From NCBI GenBank assembly GCA_010094045.1, contig ML986914.1, positions 1 through 27,848 of the forward strand: DNA of 27,848 bases. The letters are read 5' to 3'. The notes under the pieces were generated by a model, which did no database searches, had not been told where the DNA came from, and saw nothing but the letters and a program-made list of their open reading frames with translations. A program made the position numbers and the translations under genes. Shown one piece after another: positions 1 to 8,395 of this stretch (position 1 is the first letter of the stretch; the number at the start of each line of letters is the position of its first letter). The DNA comes from Lojkania enalia. Taxonomy: Eukaryota > Ascomycota > Dothideomycetes > Pleosporales.

Positions 1-1631
1 GAACAGCTCTATAATACAATTACTAGCCTAATTTAATAAAGCTTAGTAAGACTAAAAAGTAGGTAATTATTTAGTATATACTAGATCTAAATATAAGAGA
101 ATTTCCGCTATAGCTTACTATTATTTAAAATATAGCCAATTTACTACTAGCTATACGCTCTACTAGCTAGGTTAGAAAGAACTAAGTAGAGAACTTTATT
201 AAACGTACGCCTAAGCTTAAGGTTAAATTTAATTAAAAGTACGACTATTTAAGAGTTAAATATAAGAATCCTAAAGTTATAGGAGGCTAGTTCTATCTTA
301 TATAGAATATAAAGGCTAAGTATAGTATTATTAACGAAGATATATACAACTTTAACGAATTAAGCTTTATAATAGGCGTAATATTAATAGAAGTAGTAGT
401 TACTAGCTCTAAGAGACGGAATTAACTAAAGCAGCTCCAGCCAGATAATCGCGAGTAGACTATAGTTATCTAGAGTATTAACGCGATAGAATAGATAATA
501 TTACTTTTTATTATCTTTACAGATATCTACTACCTCTCTATATAGTATAAAGAAGATAATATTCTACTAACCTAGGCTATATAGGTTACTAATAACGGCT
601 GGACGATAAATAATATTAGTATTAAATAGTTAAAGTACTTTAATATATATATAAAGAATTGTACTATTAATACGCATTAATTACTAATTCTTAACAGCTA
701 TAAGAGCTACGATTTACTTAAATTTTGGCAGCTCTATAAGAAAAAGAATATTATTACTCTCTATATACCTCTATATTTATTATACCTACTATAGCTACTA
801 GATATAGGTTATTTCTCGCCTTTGAAAACTGCGTATGGGTGCTAAGTTAAGCAGCTAATATATAGTTGTATTAACTATATTACGAAAATTAAGTTCTTAT
901 CCTACTTTAAAGTAGTTTTTAACGTAGCAATTATAAAGAGTAATATCTTAAGTAGCTTTTAAAGTACTAGTCTAGTTCTATTCGACCTAGATATAGTACT
1001 ATTAAAGTTTAAAGTTCGACTATATATACTAATACCTTTTATAGTTAAAGATACCCCTTAGGAGTTAAAAATACTAAGTAATCCTATTAAATTTAGGTCT
1101 TAATCTACGTACGTTCGATTAAGAGTTTAAAAGCACCTAGATAGCTTACCTACTTTAATAGTAGAAGCGTTTAAATAGTTTATAAAGGGTGCTATAAATA
1201 TAATATATAAAAATATACTATTATATACTTAGGTTACTAAGCTTTAAGTAGTTAATAAGGCTGCTATATAATATCGATCGTATAAAAGAAAGCGTATATA
1301 GAAGGAAGGTAACCTAATAATTAAAGAAAGCGCTTAATTAACTACTCTAAAAGAGTTTAGCACTTATACTAATAGGAAGAAGGGTAGGAAGAAGGCGCGT
1401 ATTAATAGAGACTAGCCGATTTAAAGGCGCTATAGATAGTATAGTAAGACTAGGTATAACTTACAGACGTATAAAAATAATACTATAGATATAGAAGAAT
1501 AGGCTACTATACTATATAGTATGATAGAATATAAGAAAGTATAATATTTTGCGAAAAGTAGTCGCGATTTTAGTATAGTCTTAGTATTATAATCAGCTCG
1601 CTTAGGTAATCAGCTCGCTTATACTATACGT
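1..1631 (+). mobile_element. Pogo/Fot1-type DNA transposon, RIP-decayed, 5' end outside window
   Basis: This stretch aligns base for base, with no net length change (1631 bp in each), to 23029–24659, the inner part and right end of a complete element. It encodes a DDE-superfamily (pogo/Fot1-like) transposase riddled with stops. In this copy the first two catalytic aspartate codons have become asparagine (AAC at 354–356 and 693–695), while the third is kept (GAT at 801–803). The right terminal inverted repeat, with a doubled GAGC-containing motif, ends at 1631 and is followed by TA. The element starts before the window. It is not functional. Confidence 0.85.
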
Positions 1632-2215
1632 TAGTTATAATAAAATAATATCTATTTAAAAGCTAGATTTATTAAAGTTATATATATCTTTATTTATAAT
1701 ATTATACTTTTTCTTAGTATACTATATAAGTTTAAACTAGCTTTTAATTACCTTAGAATTTTTATATAAAGCTTTCTAGTAATTATAAAGCTAATTTAAA
1801 CGTATTTTAAGTCTAGGAGTATATTTAATAAAGTTTCTAGGCTAATATATATTAATCTAGCCTATACTATACTTAGTAAGTAAGTTATTAGCTATATCTT
1901 ATATAGTAGTTAAAATAGGTATAAATCCTCGTAAATCTAGGTTAAATATATATTAAATAATAACCTCCTCTTTAAGTTTTATTAGTCTCTTTAAGTTAGG
2001 CTTATAATTATACTATAAATAGATTCTAGTATATTATTAATATATAGTCGTTTAAATAATATTTAATATTAAAATAGTATATCTTTTACTATTTATTTAG
2101 CCTTTTTTAGTAGCTAAAAGAGCTAAGTTCACTTAATTCTCGTTTTAGGCTATATTCTTATTATTTTGTTATTATATTATTATTAAAAGCTTAGGTATTA
2201 CATTTTAATAATAGA
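1632..2215. other. AT-rich decayed DNA, no recognisable gene
   Basis: The stretch is strongly biased to TA-rich words with stops in all frames, as expected for RIP-mutated repeat DNA. I recognise no protein family or RNA in it. It lies between the right end of the transposon ending at 1631 and an inverted-repeat terminus near 2216–2260. Confidence 0.5.
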
Positions 2216-2260
2216 ATAGACCGCTTACTTATATAGGCCGCTCGCTTATAAGTTACGTTA
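2216..2260 (-). repeat. Transposon terminal repeat, copy of the one at 19152
   Basis: Read on the minus strand, this segment matches 19152–19199 (a GTAACGTA-type start followed by two AGCGAGCGG-like motifs 17 bp apart), with differences that are mainly transitions. It looks like a TIR of a pogo-like element whose body has decayed. The matching terminus at the opposite edge of the gene island is in inverted orientation. Confidence 0.6.
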
Positions 2261-2270
2261 AGATATATAT

Positions 2271-2357
2271 ACGTAGTTAATAATTATTGCAATTAAGTCG
2301 TTCAAATCTTAGTAGAGTAATAGCTTACTTATACTAATAGTTTACTTATAAACTACG
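2271..2357 (-). repeat. Inverted copy of the repeat at 19474–19563
   Basis: The reverse complement of this segment aligns over about 85 bp with 19474–19563, including the shared core ATTACTCTACTAAGATTT. Most differences are transitions. Its outer part also resembles a RIP-altered form of the doubled-motif TIR seen at 2216–2260, so it is probably a decayed terminus of a related element. Confidence 0.6.
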
Positions 2358-3056
2358 TTGATAGAATATTTATAAAAAAAGAATGTTTTATATAGTACTA
2401 TAATTATACTTAAAATAAAGATGTTTCTAAATATATTATTTAGACTAGCTAGTAAATAATAGACTTCTACCTATTAGATATTAACCTAGTAATCTAATCT
2501 TTATAGGTTTAAGACTAGTCTAGCTAGTCCGGCCGGCTTATAATACTTCTATAGCCTATATTAGCTATTAATACATTTTATAATACGCCTTAAAGTGCTT
2601 AGGACCTCTATTATATATAGTAGTAGTATTAGGAATCTAAAAATATTACTTATACGACTTAGCTAATCTTCTATAAAGCTAGCAAAGCTATATTAGCTAT
2701 ATATGCCAGGGCAGCATTAATAGAAGTAGAAAACGTACGCCTTAAGCGCCTACTAGAAACTACTAGCCCTTTAAAGCCGCGTAAAAAGGTTTAAATAAAC
2801 CTATAGGAGAGGTATACAAATATTGAGAATATAAAAAAGGTTTAGAACCAATTAGATGCTGAGCAGGCCCGTAGAAGGGCGATTTCTATAGAGGAGGCTG
2901 CTGCCGAGGCGGCAGCGGCTACTGCAGCTGCAACTCTCGAATCTATGTGTAATCAGTAGCAACTATATATGTATATTACTTCATTATATGGTGCTTTGGT
3001 AGGGTGGCTAGTTTCGGGCGACTGCGCAGGAACCCTACGTGCGCAGGAACTATATA
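2358..3056 (+). mobile_element. Relic of a DDE transposon: transposase C-terminus and right end
   Basis: From about 2640 to 2960 a decayed plus-strand reading frame resembles the C-terminal tail of fungal Fot1/pogo-type transposases: an alpha-helical, Ala/Glu-rich region with an RKK basic patch, several in-frame stops, and an Ala-rich run near the end. It is followed at 3023–3050 by two copies of TGCGCAGGAAC spaced exactly 17 bp, then CTATA. That is the same layout as the TIR ends of the other DNA transposons here. The 5' part is unrecognisable AT-rich DNA. Composition changes sharply from AT-rich to normal near 2850, inside this relic. Confidence 0.55.
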
Positions 3057-3545
3057 GCCGAGCTTAACAGAATTCGTCGCATCCGTCAATGCTAATGTAA
3101 CGCTTGACCGCCTGGTTCACGTCATGTATGCATGCGAATCACATTGGGTGAAGGCGGGGCAACTATTAATCTGCCTCCTTGTATTGATGGCTGCATGCTT
3201 CGGAGTCCGAACCACTCTGTAAGCACGACACTACACCCCCAGAAATCCCCAAAAGCGGAGCTTTCCAGCGGCAATGATTTTCTGGGGCCATCTCGCTTGC
3301 CCAGGATTACTCAGGCGCTCCCAGCGAGTTCAGGTGCCTAGTGTGGCAGAGGTGTGGTTCACTGACTTATCGGGGGCCATGCGATCCGTAATTCCTGGGC
3401 GTAAGGCTATCATCGTACATATTGACACCTACGCATCTTCTCCGATGGTCTCTCTTACTGTGTTCGACCTCTCTAGAATAAATCACATGTATCTTACTCT
3501 TCTTTCTAGCTGACTGTTCCATATATCCTCGTACATACAGGTGAT
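3057..3545. other. Upstream region of the membrane-protein gene, no gene seen
   Basis: The GC content is normal. Open frames here are short and lack family resemblance or gene-like structure. The region contains a perfect odd palindrome (3199–3211) and an imperfect inverted repeat of CCCCAGAAA type (about 3236–3284). It presumably carries the promoter and 5' UTR of the gene starting at 3546. Confidence 0.5.
3199..3211. promoter_or_regulatory. Candidate Zn2Cys6-type binding palindrome
   Basis: TTCGGAGTCCGAA is a perfect palindrome around one central base and contains CGG-N3-CCG, the kind of inverted triplet bound by fungal binuclear zinc regulators. A closely similar palindrome lies at 7630–7641 upstream of the PKS. 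Function is inferred only from the pattern. Confidence 0.25.
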
Positions 3546-4727
3546 ATGTCCACTAGCGAGGACGCATCTCAAGTGGCCGGCATTCTTCTTATTGTCCTCG
3601 ACATCATAACCGTGGCTGGCCGCTTTTACTCAAGATGGATCACCAAGCTCTGCTTCGGATGGGACGACTGGACGATTCTGATAGCTTTGCTAATTGGTAT
3701 CGTGCCTGGCGCTTTGACTATGTGGGGTGCGCTTTTCTGCTTCATCTCTTCCTTCCGCGACCCCTCTATCCGGATTAGACTCTATATCGCTAGGGCTACA
3801 AGACTAACGCACCAATTAGCAAGCACGATATCTGCGACGGGGGCTGCTGCCGCCAGTAACCTCGACCCCAATCACGTCTACACTCCGGAGGATGTTCTTT
3901 ACACCAAGATCACGTTCTCGACGACCGTGCTTTACTTTTTCATCACATCTATCACCAAGATCTCCATTCTGCTCCTGTTCCACCGCATCTTCTCCATCAG
4001 CGACTCCATGAGGAAATACATATACATCGGCTTAGCGGCAGTCGTGGCGTTCTGGCTCTCGGCGACGATCGCCGACCTGTTGAATTGCATCCCTCTGGAA
4101 TGGACATGGAATAATGGACTCGCTGATCCTAGATACTGCATTAGCTATAACATGTTCTGGCTGGGTACGGGCATTGCCGAGAGTGTAATAGATCTGTACA
4201 TTCTGTCATTACCACTTGCAATGGTCTCCACGCTACACCTCGAGCGGAACAGAAAGTGGGGCGCGGCTGGCATCTTCCTCTTGGGAGGATTGTAAGTCTC
4301 AAGCACCAAGAGCTTCCTTAGAAAGCGCATCTCTAGCTAACATTATGTTACAAGTGTCCTATTCTCCGGCGTCGCGAAGATCATCCTGAGCTACCTACCT
4401 AATAGCCGTGAGCCTGATTTCGGCAAGGGGTCCTTATGGACGACGGTCCACCTCTACACCGGTATACTATGCGCCAATCTGCCTACCGGTCGACCCTTGC
4501 TCAACCGAGTTGCTCAGCTGACCTCGGCCTCACGGACGAGACTGCTGTCGTTGTCGCGGGCCAAGCGCTGGTACAGCCTAAGCGGTTCGCAGGAAACCAG
4601 GGGTACAAATAACGGGGCAACTATATCCAAAAGCAAACCGGGAGACGGGAGTCAAGATTCTGCCCCGTCGGGGCGAGACCAATATGAGCTTCCTTTGTAT
4701 AGTGTAAATAGCTACGAATGCCCATGA
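3546..4727 (+). CDS. Pth11/rhodopsin-domain integral membrane protein
   Basis: My model joins 3546–4291 and 4355–4727 (372 aa). The intron has donor GTAAGT at 4292 and acceptor AAG at 4352–4354, and the frame continues through it. The N-terminus carries the family hallmark of an early helix, an R-x-Y-x-R element and WDDW (about residues 38–42). Several hydrophobic helices follow, with a TKISILLLF-type segment typical of fungal rhodopsin-domain proteins, and a hydrophilic Ser/Lys/Gly-rich C-terminal tail. Such proteins sit in the plasma membrane; some act as Pth11-like receptors, but most have no known ligand. The gene lies about 500 bp upstream of, and co-oriented with, the alpha-oxoamine synthase. 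A second, in-frame intron (about 3727–3819: GTGCGC donor, CTAAC branch, TAG acceptor) is possible and would shorten the protein by 31 aa. A role in the cluster is unproven. Confidence 0.8.
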
Positions 4728-5223
4728 GAAGATGAAAGCGAGGGCGCAAAAAAACAATGCAGCCATGCCGCAGAATCTCAATCAAGTTGCTGAACACTAA
4801 TCGACGCTGAAGTTACCAGTATGAAACCTTTGTGACGGTTTGTGCTGCCTGTATGTAGGCGATCAGTGAATATTGCTTCCAGTTTGCAGTCATTCAGTGC
4901 CTAAGCTGTAGACTCCTTAAGCGTGGCCATGTACAACGAAATTGCCCCCTGCAGCAGGGGCGCGCTAGAATCTCGGATCTGCTAATCGACTGTATAGTAT
5001 TGGCTCTGAATTCTCCCACCTTGCAGTAGCGTCGCCCAATTTGACCGAGATTTTACGGTATATAAACCGAGGATCTCATACACAGAATCTTCGAGGCTTG
5101 CTCGGTTACCTTATTTCTATATATTACGACCGCAATACTTCCCTCCCTCACAGGGCATTTCGCTCGGTAATAAATATTTTGAGCCTGTTCTAGTAAAGCG
5201 AGCTGCTGTGATATTTTCACGCA
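4728..5223. other. Intergenic region with the alpha-oxoamine synthase promoter
   Basis: No coding region is seen. The spacer holds the end of the membrane-protein transcript and the promoter of the synthase, including a good TATA box. Its second half is pyrimidine-rich and AT-rich, as is common for fungal promoters and 5' UTRs. Confidence 0.6.
5059..5066 (+). promoter_or_regulatory. TATA box of the alpha-oxoamine synthase gene
   Basis: TATATAAA lies 158 bp upstream of the start codon at 5224. It is flanked symmetrically as CGG-TATATAAA-CCG (5056–5069), so a CGG-N8-CCG inverted triplet overlaps it. The TATA call rests on consensus and position; the regulatory meaning of the flanking triplets is speculative. 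Confidence 0.45.
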
Positions 5224-6876
5224 ATGAGTAACATACTGACGGTCGAGGGCTCCTTCATTTCACCTGAGGGGCCACTGGCTACCTTCATCAAAGGCCACAG
5301 ATCCCAAACGGAGCAGGCCAAATCACTGCCGACCTTCTACCGCAATCTTGAGGAAGTTCTCGACGTCAAGCGCGCATCTGAAAACTTCTATTCAACGCTG
5401 CCGCCGGATACCACCTCCGTGGACTTCTGTTCCGGGGATGTCATGTCAATGGGCAGAAGCTCCCAGCACCGCGATGAGTTCCTTGCCGAGCTCGAAAGGC
5501 ACCCCAACTTCGCTCTGGGCACCACCAGCTCGAGGCTCATGGATGGGAACTACACGTACATACAGCAAGCCGAGTCGGAGATCGCTGCCTTTCACGGTGC
5601 CGAGGCAGGGCTCCTCGTGGGCTCGGGGTTTGAGGCCAACTTAGCTATCTGGGCAACGATTCCAAGGCATGGAGATGTCATTTTGTACGACTCCTTAGTC
5701 CATGCCAGTACACACGACGGCATAAGACAGGCGCTAGCCATGGACAGGGTCGCATTTCCCCATAGCGATGTCGACGTCTTCCGCGACACGTTGCGGGACA
5801 TTTTGGAAACGCGGCCTCTAGTGCGCCAGAGGAAGCGTTGCGTTCTCGTTGCAGTGGAATCTATATACAGCATGGACGGTGATGTATGTCCGCTACAAGA
5901 ACTCGTCGAAGCCGCCCAGGAAGTCTTCCAGGATTACGAGGGGAGCATCCAGTTCGTGGTTGACGAGGCGCACAGCGTTGGGTTTATAGGCCCCGAAGGT
6001 AAAGGACTCGTCTGCGAGCTCGGGCTGGAGAAAGAGATTGCTGTGGTTATGCATTCCTTTGGAAAGGCCATTGGTGCGTCCGGGGGTATGTGCTCACCAG
6101 TATTCTATAGTTATGATGTGGACGCTCGCAAGCTAATACGTCTCTTTAGCCATCATTCTCGGCAACAAAATCATTCGAGATACAGTGATAAACTTTGGAA
6201 GGGCAGTCATGTTCTCTACGGCTCCTACGTTCCCTTTCGTTGCTGCCGTTAAGTCAGGATATAAGGTTCTCAGCACGAAAGCAAAGGTCGGTGCCTTTTC
6301 TCCCTTTCCCAATGTTTTTCCCTTTTTGATTTATCCGGTTTATCTGTTTGAGAGCCACTCAACCCAGATTCTTGAAACATGTCTGAATGTCGTTACTTGT
6401 AGGACCGAGAACACGTCCACGACATGGCTAGGCTGTTCTTTGAGCTCTTAACCTCACATCCCCTTTGGCCGACCGCGAGATCCAAGGGCATTCTACACGT
6501 GCCTCTCGCCGAGGGGTGGGAAGACCGGGTGGTCAACACCCATCTACTCGCCATTTCAACCAAGCCAAAGTCGTTCTGGTGGATGTACTATCATCTTCTC
6601 TCAGCTTCATTCCGCACCTTCCCCGTCACATACCCGGTGGTACCACCAGGACAGAGCCGTTTGAGGGTCATCATCCACGCTCACAATACGGAGGAGCAAG
6701 TCAGAGGATTCGTCGACGCCATCTACGCATGGGTGCAGGAAATGATAGACATAGAAGCGGGAACGGGGGCAGAACCTGTAACGAAGGCGGCAAAGGAAGT
6801 TTACGATTGGATGAGACAAGAACAGGTGGACGGATTCGGGATTGTTAGGACTAAGAGAAAAAGAGAATCCTGTTGA
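5224..6876 (+). CDS. PLP-dependent alpha-oxoamine synthase (polyketide off-loading aminoacyltransferase)
   Basis: Exons are 5224–6085, 6150–6286 and 6403–6876, giving 490 aa. The family condenses an acyl thioester with an amino acid, with loss of CO2, to give a 2-amino-3-ketone (serine palmitoyltransferase, AONS, KBL; FUM8 and SphA types in fungal sphinganine-like pathways). Visible fold landmarks are a SRLMDGN motif (about residue 104), H160 in DSLVHAS (PLP-ring stacking), D247 and H250 in VDEAHSVG, and Schiff-base K281 in SFGKAIGASG. The C-terminal domain continues across both introns, ending with an LRVIIHAHNT element. Intron 1 (6086–6149) has a GTATGT donor and CTAAT branch. Intron 2 (6287–6402) keeps the frame only with the weak donor GTCGGT. 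The gene is co-oriented with and 1.5 kb upstream of an HR-PKS lacking a release domain, so I infer that it releases the PKS product. Length matches single-domain family members; I recall fumonisin FUM8 being considerably longer. The amino-acid substrate is not readable. Confidence 0.88.
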
Positions 6877-7030
6877 TACAGTATAATAAATGACATTAAA
6901 AATTTTTAACTTACTTACTATTAATAATCATATATAATATACAGCATAGCTATTAATAGAATTTTTATTAGTATTTTTTTTATTTTTCTATTTTAGTAAT
7001 TCAGCCATTCTTCTTTTTTATTTTTGGGTA
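6877..7030. other. AT-rich 3' flank of the synthase gene
   Basis: This is a short AT-rich stretch (about 150 bp) with T-runs. It probably contains the 3' UTR and polyadenylation region of the synthase. It ends at the TA that flanks the inverted-repeat element starting at 7031. Confidence 0.4.
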
Positions 7031-7454
7031 ATAATCTAGCTCTACGCCACTAAACCACGACAACCCAAAAGGTACATAATACCTGAAATCACCTGACGTT
7101 CATGGGAGGTTGTGGGTTCGAATCCCATCTGCGTCAGTCAGCCAAGCCTTTTTCCATTGGAGGTGGAGAAAGAGCACGAGGTGGTTCCTTCGGGCGCCGT
7201 GCTGCTAGCTGCTGGTCTAGTATAGGGTGTTTTACGATGCACAGGCGTGATGCACAAAGGGTGCGCGCGCAGTGTCGTGGCAGATGGGAGGCATCTGCGT
7301 GCATATCGTCTCTGTCTTGGGGCACGCGGGGTCGCGCGCCTTCAAGAAGAGGGATATTGTGACGACTTATATACTATTCTACGCACGAGTATCTGATTTT
7401 AGGTATTCGCTACCTTCTGGGTTGTCGTGGTTTAGTGGCGTAGAGCTAGATCAT
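7031..7454. mobile_element. 424-bp MITE-like element with 61-bp terminal inverted repeats
   Basis: The first 61 bp (7031–7091) and the reverse complement of the last 61 bp (7394–7454) match at about 55 positions. Both ends are flanked by TA (7029–7030 and 7455–7456), the target duplication of Tc1/mariner/pogo-class elements. There is no convincing coding capacity, so it is a non-autonomous element. Unusually, each inverted repeat carries a perfect match to the RNA polymerase III A-box consensus (TGGTTTAGTGG; plus strand at 7428–7438, minus strand at 7044–7054), and the interior has a tRNA-like B box at 7115–7125. It lies in the spacer between the two biosynthetic genes and shows little RIP, suggesting a recent or low-copy insertion. 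Confidence 0.75.
7110..7138 (+). other. tRNA T-arm/B-box-like relic inside the MITE
   Basis: GGTTCGAATCC at 7115–7125 is a perfect B box. It sits in a T-arm-like hairpin (GTGGG, 7-nt loop, CCCAT) followed by TGCGTCA. TGACG at 7094–7098 pairs with CGTCA nearby, but no proper anticodon or D arm can be folded, so this is at most a tRNA fragment. Confidence 0.4.
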
Positions 7455-7629
7455 TATAGTGTAGCCTATCTACTTATAGAGTATATGATATATCCATTGG
7501 TATTTATATTATTAGTGAATTACTTTCAGCACTCTACTATCTAGAGTTTATTAGCTGAACTGCATTAGTTGTATATACCTATCTATAGAACCAAAGTATA
7601 CATCTAGGACTGCCAGGCTGAAGCGCAGA

Positions 7630-7641
7630 TCGGATGTCCGA
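7630..7641. promoter_or_regulatory. Candidate regulator palindrome upstream of the PKS
   Basis: TCGGATGTCCGA is an inverted repeat of TCGGA with a 2-bp spacer. It shares its half-sites with the palindrome at 3199–3211. Such CGG/CCG inverted triplets are typical targets of Zn2Cys6 regulators. It lies about 755 bp upstream of the PKS start codon. Confidence 0.25.
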
Positions 7642-7975
7642 CAAACATGGGGGGCGGTGAAGTTTGCCAGGATAGGAAGTTTCGCGCTGACCAACCCGGT
7701 ACGGCTGACTACAGTAGCGTAGATCCTTTGCCTTGGCAGGGAAATGCTGGCCAATCACTTATACAAGTCTAGCTCGGGTTTACAGGTGCGTTGCGCCTCT
7801 GTACATGGTTCGCTTAGCTACAAATATACATATAGCCGACTAAGAGGATTCGGAGACCAGGGTGTTCCTTTAGCCGGAGCGAGCCATGCCAATAGTTCTG
7901 CATTCCTAGATAAGCATCAGAAGCACATACCCAAGACCTCATCATTAACCATAGGAAGATCTAACGGGCATCTCA

Positions 7976-7991
7976 CCCCCCCCCCCCCCCC
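7976..7991 (+). repeat. Homopolymer run of 16 C
   Basis: This is an uninterrupted poly-C tract about 400 bp upstream of the PKS start codon. It may be slippage-prone or a length error in the assembly. No function is inferred. Confidence 0.9.
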
Positions 7992-8395
7992 TGACGCCCA
8001 CAAGCAGCACTAATGTCACCCTTGAGCCAGACAACTCCACACACGTGAGCCAAGCAACTTCTCCTGCTGATTGAGTGTTAGCGCTGGGGGGCGAGCAGCA
8101 AGGGTAACTGGGCGCAAATAGCTCTTGGCCAAAGCTGACGATCGCGAGCATGATCTGATGTGAAGAGGGGTAACTACAGCTAATCAGGAAGCACTATCAA
8201 TACGGGTCTTTGGGTCCAAGACTTTGTGTGGGACATCTCTTTCTGGTGCTTGTAAACCACCATCATATGCATTTGCAGTCCATGCGCGTACTTCGAAGTT
8301 GAATGTAGTCGCAAGCCCCATTCTGATTGCCATATTAAGTCTCGATATTGACTCCTAGTCTCACCTTTGGCATCTCAGTGCAAGTATCTCGTTCA

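Larger units (their letters stand above)
7455..8395. other. PKS upstream region, no gene seen
   Basis: The stretch is about 940 bp of normal composition. Its open frames are short and show no family resemblance. It contains a TCGGA-N2-TCCGA palindrome (7630–7641), a run of 16 C (7976–7991), a CACGTG E-box (8042–8047), and presumably the PKS promoter. No strong TATA box is seen close to the start codon. Confidence 0.5.

Noticed and set aside
3132..3513. Two short overlapping plus-strand open frames before the membrane-protein gene
   Set aside because: No domain, no intron structure and no similarity to known families; consistent with chance in normal-GC promoter DNA.
6185..6451. A separate 88-codon gene overlapping the synthase
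   Set aside because: It is a shifted-frame read across exon 2 and intron 2 of the synthase; the conserved fold continues in the spliced frame.
7094..7138. A functional tRNA gene at the T-arm-like sequence
   Set aside because: Only the T arm and a 5-bp end pairing can be formed. No anticodon or D arm fits, and the segment lies inside an inverted-repeat element.
7102..8013. Short open frames (about 60–90 codons) in the synthase–PKS spacer as genes
   Set aside because: They lie in the MITE or across the poly-C tract, overlap each other on both strands and show no family resemblance.
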